Below, one piece after another: positions 59,091-64,000 of a stretch of DNA of 64,000 nt. The stretch is from Enterobacter asburiae (lineage in GTDB: Bacteria; Pseudomonadota; Gammaproteobacteria; Enterobacterales; Enterobacteriaceae): positions 372,001 to 436,000 of the forward strand of contig NZ_VRKN01000003.1 in the NCBI RefSeq assembly GCF_008080435.1, read 5' to 3'. The notes beneath the pieces are model-generated. The model saw nothing but the letters and a program-made list of their open reading frames with translations. It was not told the DNA's origin and ran no database searches. Made by a program: the position numbers and the translations under genes. Each line of letters starts with the position of its first letter. The stretch's first letter is position 1.

Positions 59091-61898
59091 TTAATCGACG
59101 TTCAGCGCGTCATTGACCAGATCTTGTTGCTGCTTCTGGTGAACGGACATATACCCTACCGCCGGAGAGGCGGAGGCCGGGCGACCTGCATAACGCAGGG
59201 CTGACCCAAATGGAATCACTTCACGGAAATGATGCTGGCTGCAGTACCATGCGCCCTGGTTGAGCGGCTCTTCCTGACACCAGACAAAATCATGTACGTG
59301 AGCATATTGTTTCAGCACGTCCTGCATCGCCTGATGCGGGAACGGATAAAGCTGTTCGATACGCACGATGGCGACATCTTTCTGATCGTTCTTGCGGCGC
59401 TGTTCCAGCAGGTCGTAATAAACCTTACCAGAACACATCACGACACGCTTCACGGCCTGCGGATCCAGCTCGTCAATTTCGCCGATGGCCGGCTGGAAGG
59501 TACCGTTCGCCAGTTCTTCCAGGCTGGACACCGCCAGCGGATGACGCAGCAGGGATTTCGGTGACATCACCACCAGCGGACGGCGCATACCGCGCAGCGC
59601 CTGACGACGCAGCATGTGGTACACCTGAGCCGGGGTGGACGGCACGCAGACCTGCATGTTCTGCTCTGCGCAGAGTTGCAGATAACGTTCCAGACGCGCG
59701 GAGGAGTGCTCCGGACCCTGGCCTTCGTAACCGTGCGGCAGCAGCATCACCAGGCCACACATACGACCCCACTTCTGCTCGCCGGAGGAGATGAACTGGT
59801 CGATAACCACCTGCGCGCCGTTGGCGAAGTCACCGAACTGCGCTTCCCAGATGGTCAGGGTGCGTGGTTCAGCGGTGGCATAACCGTATTCGAAGGCCAG
59901 TACCGCTTCTTCAGACAGCACGGAGTCCCAGACCTTGAACTGGCCCTGACCGTTATGCACGTGCTGCAGTGGGGTGTAGGTAGAACCGTTGGACTGGTTG
60001 TGAACAACCGCGTGACGGTGGAAGAAGGTACCACGACCCGCATCTTCACCGGACAGACGAACAGGAATGCCTTCGTCAACCAGCGTTGCGTAGGCCAGCG
60101 TTTCCGCGCCGCCCCAGTCGAACAGCTTCTCACCTGCCGCCATGGCCTGACGGTCGCCGTAGATTTTCGCTACGCGAGACTGCATCTCGATAGCGTCCGG
60201 TACGGTGCTGATGCGTTTAGCCAGCTCCTGCAGGCGCTTCATCTCAACCTTGTTCGGGTAGCTCTCATCCCACTCGTGGTTGAGGTACGGCGACCAGGTA
60301 AAGGAGTGCATGTTCATCGGACGCAGTTCTTTCACCACGCATTCACCCGCATCCAGCGCGTCGCGGTAAAGGTTGACCAGCTCGGTCGCATCTTCCAGCG
60401 TCGCCACTTTGTCCGCTTCCAGCTTGTCAGCATAGATTTTGCGCGGCGTTGGGTGTTTTTTGATTTTCTGATACATCAACGGCTGGGTTGCACTTGGCTC
60501 GTCCGCTTCGTTGTGGCCGTGACGGCGGTAGCAGAACAGGTCGATCAGCACGTCACGTTTAAAGGTGTTACGGAAGTCGAGCGCCAGACGGGTAACGAAA
60601 GCAACCGCCTCCGGGTCATCCGCATTCACGTGGAAGATTGGTGCCTGCACCATCTTACCGATGTCGGTGCAGTACGGGGTAGAACGCGCGTCAAGCGGGT
60701 TAGAGGTGGTGAAGCCCACCTGGTTGTTGATCACGATGCGAACGGTACCGCCCACTTCGTAACCCCGCGCTTTCGACATGTTCAGGGTTTCCTGAACCAC
60801 GCCCTGACCGGTAATCGCCGCATCACCGTGAATGGTGATTGGCAGAACTTTGTTGCTGCTCGGCTCGTCCAGACGATCCAGACGCGCACGCACGGAACCG
60901 ATAACCACCGGGCTAACGATTTCCAGGTGTGACGGGTTAAACGCCAGCGCCAGGTGAACCAGACCGCCTTCGGTTTCGATATCAGACGAGAAGCCCATGT
61001 GGTACTTCACGTCGCCGGTGCCGAGGTGTTCTTTATGTTTGCCCGCGAATTCGTCGAACAGGTCCTGCGGTTTTTTACCCAGCACGTTGACCAGCACGTT
61101 CAGACGACCACGGTGCGCCATCCCCAGTACCACTTCACGGGTGCCGCTCTTGCCTGCGTGACGAATCAGCTCTTTCAGCATCGGCACCAGCGCATCGCCG
61201 CCTTCCAGCGAGAAGCGTTTTGCGCCCGGGAATTTCGCGCCCAGATAGCGCTCAAGCCCTTCCGCTGCGGTCAGTTCGTTCAGGAAGCGTTTTTTCTCGT
61301 CAGCCGAGAAGGTCGCGTGGCCCGCTACGGATTCGATGCGCTGCTGGATCCAGCGTTTCTCTTCGGTAGAGGTAATGTGCATGTATTCCGCGCCGATGGA
61401 GCCGCAGTAGGTTTGCTTGAGCGCGTCAATCAGATCGCCCAGCTTCATCGTGTCTTTGCCGATGGCAAAGGAACCTACGTTAAAGCTTTCCTGGAAATCG
61501 GCCTCGGTCAGATCGTGATACGCCGGATCGAGATCGGCCACACGGTCTTGTTTCCACAGTCCCAGCGGATCGAGATTCGCATGCTGGTGACCGCGGAAGC
61601 GATAAGCGTTGATAAGCTGCAGGACTTTAACCTGCTTCGCATTGGTGTCAGGGTCGGAAATCGCAGAAGAGTAACGTGAGGCATCCTTCGCCAGACGACG
61701 GAAATAATCACGTGTTTTGGAATGGAATTGATCCGGTTTGACCCCTGTGCCAGGCAACTGCTGGAACATGGAACGCCAGTTTGCGTCCACTGAGTCAGGA
61801 TCGGTTAAGAAGTCTTCATAGAGCTGTTCAATCCAGCTCTGGTTCGCACCAGAAAGGAAAGAAGAGTCCAGCCAGGCTTTCATTGCGCCGTTCTGCAT
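59091..61898 (-). CDS. sucA: 2-oxoglutarate dehydrogenase E1
   Basis: SucA is the thiamine-diphosphate E1 that decarboxylates 2-oxoglutarate. The 935-residue protein begins [14 protein letters not shown] and has the TPP-binding motif [16 protein letters not shown] with NNQVGFTTS, and the [21 protein letters not shown] region. It is two residues longer than E. coli SucA. It lies 269 bp after sdhB. Confidence 0.98.
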   Translation of the reverse strand: MQNGAMKAWLDSSFLSGANQSWIEQLYEDFLTDPDSVDANWRSMFQQLPGTGVKPDQFHSKTRDYFRRLAKDASRYSSAISDPDTNAKQVKVLQLINAYRFRGHQHANLDPLGLWKQDRVADLDPAYHDLTEADFQESFNVGSFAIGKDTMKLGDLIDALKQTYCGSIGAEYMHITSTEEKRWIQQRIESVAGHATFSADEKKRFLNELTAAEGLERYLGAKFPGAKRFSLEGGDALVPMLKELIRHAGKSGTREVVLGMAHRGRLNVLVNVLGKKPQDLFDEFAGKHKEHLGTGDVKYHMGFSSDIETEGGLVHLALAFNPSHLEIVSPVVIGSVRARLDRLDEPSSNKVLPITIHGDAAITGQGVVQETLNMSKARGYEVGGTVRIVINNQVGFTTSNPLDARSTPYCTDIGKMVQAPIFHVNADDPEAVAFVTRLALDFRNTFKRDVLIDLFCYRRHGHNEADEPSATQPLMYQKIKKHPTPRKIYADKLEADKVATLEDATELVNLYRDALDAGECVVKELRPMNMHSFTWSPYLNHEWDESYPNKVEMKRLQELAKRISTVPDAIEMQSRVAKIYGDRQAMAAGEKLFDWGGAETLAYATLVDEGIPVRLSGEDAGRGTFFHRHAVVHNQSNGSTYTPLQHVHNGQGQFKVWDSVLSEEAVLAFEYGYATAEPRTLTIWEAQFGDFANGAQVVIDQFISSGEQKWGRMCGLVMLLPHGYEGQGPEHSSARLERYLQLCAEQNMQVCVPSTPAQVYHMLRRQALRGMRRPLVVMSPKSLLRHPLAVSSLEELANGTFQPAIGEIDELDPQAVKRVVMCSGKVYYDLLEQRRKNDQKDVAIVRIEQLYPFPHQAMQDVLKQYAHVHDFVWCQEEPLNQGAWYCSQHHFREVIPFGSALRYAGRPASASPAVGYMSVHQKQQQDLVNDALNVD

Positions 61899-62035
61899 CG
61901 TGATCCCTTAAGCATTTTTATGCTTACTTTCGCCGTAGAAACTACCACGCACACCACGTGTACGTGCCGGGGTTCACCTGCGAGCTCTTTTCATTTGGCC
62001 CGCGAAGGAACCTTTAGAAACTGTCTTAAGGGTTT

Positions 62036-62075
62036 CCCCTCACCCCGACCCTCTCCCATGGGGAGAGGGGGAAGG
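62036..62075. repeat. Palindromic intergenic repeat, copy 2
   Basis: CCCCTCACCCCGACCCTCTCCC pairs with GGGGAGAGGGGG across a short loop (the sequence is given in parts). It is the same family as the copy at 8268-8312. Confidence 0.7.
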
Positions 62076-62110
62076 TCGTCGGCAGTTTTTAAAGATTTCC
62101 TGCAATCTGT

Positions 62111-62146
62111 CCCCTCTCCCTTAGGGAGAGGGTTAGGGTGAGGGGA
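62111..62146. repeat. Palindromic intergenic repeat, copy 3
   Basis: CCCCTCTCCC and GGGAGAGGG with GGGTGAGGGG after it form the same hairpin family, inverted relative to copy 2, 35 bp away. Copies 2 and 3 together can pair into a longer structure between sdhB and sucA. Confidence 0.7.
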
Positions 62147-62167
62147 ACATCGCTCCCCTCTCTTTAC

Positions 62168-62884
62168 TTACGCACTGCGCTGCAGCAGCATCGACTTAAT
62201 ATGACCGATGGCGCGCGTCGGGTTCAGCCCCTTCGGACACACACTGACGCAGTTCATGATGCTATGGCAGCGGAATACGCTGAAAGCGTCACTCAGTCCT
62301 TCCAGACGGCTATCGGTTTCGGTGTCGCGGCTATCGATCAGGAAGCGATAGGCAGCCAGCAGACCGGCCGGGCCGATAAACTTGTCCGGGTTCCACCAGA
62401 ACGACGGGCAGGACGTTGAACAACATGCACAGAGAATACACTCGTACAACCCATCGAGTTTTTCACGCTGCTCAGGAGACTGTAAGTGCTCGCGAGCGGG
62501 TGGATTTTGCCCATTATTCAATAAGTAAGGCTTAATCTTCTCATATTGTGCATAGAATTGCCCCATGTCTACCACCAAATCACGCACGACCGGCAGGCCT
62601 GGCAGAGGACGGATAACAATTTTCTGACCCGGACGCTGCAAAGCTGAAATTGGCGTGATGCAGGCCAGGCCATTTTTGCCGTTCATGTTCACCCCGTCAG
62701 AGCCACACACCCCTTCACGGCAGGAGCGGCGGAACGACAGTGTCGGATCTTTTTCTTTCAGCTGGATTAAGGCATCCAGCAGCATCATGTCGCGACCTTC
62801 TTCCGCTTCCAGGGTGTAGTCCTGCATACGCGGAGCATCATCAACATCCGGGTTATAACGATAAACTGAGAATTCGAGTTTCAT
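62168..62884 (-). CDS. sdhB: Succinate dehydrogenase iron-sulfur subunit
   Basis: SdhB carries three iron-sulfur clusters that pass electrons from SdhA to ubiquinone. The 238-residue protein has the [2Fe-2S] cysteines in CREGVCGSDGVNMNG and the following AC, then CILCACCSTSCPSFWW and CVSVCPKGLNP for the [4Fe-4S] and [3Fe-4S] clusters. It is 15 bp after sdhA. Confidence 0.98.
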   Translation of the reverse strand: MKLEFSVYRYNPDVDDAPRMQDYTLEAEEGRDMMLLDALIQLKEKDPTLSFRRSCREGVCGSDGVNMNGKNGLACITPISALQRPGQKIVIRPLPGLPVVRDLVVDMGQFYAQYEKIKPYLLNNGQNPPAREHLQSPEQREKLDGLYECILCACCSTSCPSFWWNPDKFIGPAGLLAAYRFLIDSRDTETDSRLEGLSDAFSVFRCHSIMNCVSVCPKGLNPTRAIGHIKSMLLQRSA

Positions 62885-62899
62885 TATCCTGTCTCCGCA

Positions 62900-64000
62900 T
62901 TAGTAAGTACGAATCTTCGGCGGGAACGCCGGACGCAGTTTCGGTTCCATATTGACGCTACGACGCGTCATGGATTCCGACTCTGGCAGATACAGGGAAT
63001 GGCACAGCCAGTTTTCATCGTCACGCTCCGGGAAGTCGAAGCGGCTATGCGCGCCACGGCTTTCGGTACGGAAGTTTGCCGACATCGCCGTCGCGAACGC
63101 GGTTTCCATCAGGTTATCCAGCTCCAGGCACTCAACGCGCTGGGTGTTGAACTCGCTGGAGGTGTCGTCCAGGCGGGCATTTTTCAGACGCTCGCGGATC
63201 GCTTTCAGCTGCTCAAGACCTTTCGCCATCGCGTCACCTTCACGGAAGACCGAGAAGTTGTGCTGCATGCATTCCTGCAGCGCTTTACGGATTTCCACCG
63301 GATCTTCGCCGTTACGGTTACCGTTCCAGCGGTTGAGGCGCTCAAGTGAGGCATCAATCTCGTCATCGGTTGCATCACGCAGCGTGCCCTGCTCGGCAAT
63401 GGATTCCTGCAAATGCAGACCCACCGCACGACCAAATACCACCAGGTCCAGCAGGGAGTTGCCGCCCAGACGGTTTGCACCGTGTACGGATACGCAGGCA
63501 ATTTCGCCTACCGCGAACAGGCCCGGGATGATCACATCTTCGCCCTGCTCGTTCACGGTCAGCGCCTGACCGGTTACTTTGGTCGGAATACCGCCCATCA
63601 TATAGTGGCAGGTTGGGATAACCGGAATCGGCTCTTTCACCGGGTCGACGTGTGCGAAGGTGCGGGACAGTTCCAGGATGCCCGGCAGACGAGATTCCAG
63701 CACCTCTTTACCCAGGTGGTCGAGTTTCAGCTTCGCGTGTGGACCCCATGGGCCGTCACAGCCGCGGCCTTCACGGATTTCGATCATGATGGAACGCGCC
63801 ACCACGTCACGACCCGCCAGGTCTTTCGCATTCGGGGCATAACGCTCCATGAAGCGCTCGCCGTGTTTGTTCAGCAGGTAACCACCTTCACCGCGGCAGC
63901 CTTCCGTCACCAGAACGCCCGCACCGGCGATACCGGTTGGGTGGAACTGCCACATTTCCATATCCTGCACCGGCACGCCCGCGCGGATAGCCATACCCAC
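62900..64000 (-). CDS. sdhA: Succinate dehydrogenase flavoprotein subunit (3' part, runs off the right edge)
   Basis: SdhA is the FAD-binding succinate dehydrogenase subunit. The 366 residues present are the C-terminal part of a protein of about 588; translation enters the window in frame at [22 protein letters not shown]. The catalytic segment [21 protein letters not shown] and the [20 protein letters not shown] flavin-site segment are present. The N-terminal FAD-linking histidine and the sdhC, sdhD genes lie outside. Confidence 0.97.
   Translation of the reverse strand: MGMAIRAGVPVQDMEMWQFHPTGIAGAGVLVTEGCRGEGGYLLNKHGERFMERYAPNAKDLAGRDVVARSIMIEIREGRGCDGPWGPHAKLKLDHLGKEVLESRLPGILELSRTFAHVDPVKEPIPVIPTCHYMMGGIPTKVTGQALTVNEQGEDVIIPGLFAVGEIACVSVHGANRLGGNSLLDLVVFGRAVGLHLQESIAEQGTLRDATDDEIDASLERLNRWNGNRNGEDPVEIRKALQECMQHNFSVFREGDAMAKGLEQLKAIRERLKNARLDDTSSEFNTQRVECLELDNLMETAFATAMSANFRTESRGAHSRFDFPERDDENWLCHSLYLPESESMTRRSVNMEPKLRPAFPPKIRTY

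Larger units (their letters stand above)
61899..62167. other. sdhB-sucA intergenic region
   Basis: The 269-bp gap between sdhB and sucA contains two CCCTCTCCC/GGGAGAGGG hairpin repeats (62036-62075 and 62111-62146) and the sucA leader with its ribosome site near 61905. E. coli has a weak sucA promoter in this gap. No gene is visible. Confidence 0.65.

Noticed and set aside
59616..60932. 438-codon open frame antisense to sucA
   Set aside because: It lies wholly inside sucA; codon bias of the real gene keeps the opposite frame open.

Overview
The window is a stretch of chromosome from an Enterobacteriaceae species. Gene content and order follow the E. coli sdh-suc-cyd-tol-gal-mod-bio-uvrB segment in reverse orientation, and the proteins look very close to their E. 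coli counterparts. Three differences point to Enterobacter or a near relative rather than Escherichia: a complete hut cluster lies between ybhB and ybhC, an orphan ABC ATPase lies between uvrB and bioD, and a polyuronate-type island lies between sucD and mngR. The genus is inferred, not proven.

Layout. 1-2761: 5' part of uvrB (minus) with a LexA box and DnaA-like boxes upstream, then the orphan ATPase (plus). 2724-8252: biotin genes bioBFCD (minus) and bioA (plus) around a BirA operator, then ybhB. 8319-14564: histidine utilisation, transcribed leftward as hutIGC and hutUH with HutC-type operators. 14789-18129: ybhC, pgl, ybhA. 18130-23437: modABC, acrZ, modE and modF (molybdate). 23545-27900: galETKM. 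28129-30724: gpmA (Fur box), aroG (TyrR box), ybgS. 30831-33642: zitB, then nadA-pnuC behind a NadR box. 33739-34316: four identical tRNA-Lys genes, one tRNA-Val and a duplicated tRNA 3' end. 34478-40121: ybgC-tolQRAB-pal-cpoB. 40270-43411: cydABX-ybgE. 44089-49535: mngAB and mngR (mannosylglycerate). 49601-55633: a KdgM-type porin, MFS transporter, secreted alginate-lyase-like protein, cytosolic heparinase II/III-type lyase and KdgF-like cupin. 55725-64000: sucABCD, sdhB and the 3' part of sdhA.

Most of the window is core metabolism: TCA cycle, terminal oxidase, envelope Tol-Pal, galactose, biotin, NAD and molybdate. The most interesting part is the 49.6-55.6 kb island. Its five genes form a plausible path: outer-membrane entry, periplasmic lyase cleavage, inner-membrane import, cytosolic exo-cleavage, and opening of the unsaturated uronate ring. 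Three KdgR-like palindromes sit in its divergent promoter region. It contains no pectate-lyase-like gene, so its substrate is open: alginate, glucuronan or another polyuronate. Other items worth a look are the orphan ATPase with a degenerate signature motif, a duplicated tRNA-Lys 3' end inside the tRNA operon, and repeated GGGAGAGGG/CCCTCTCCC hairpins in two intergenic regions. No insertion sequence, prophage, integrase or CRISPR array was seen.
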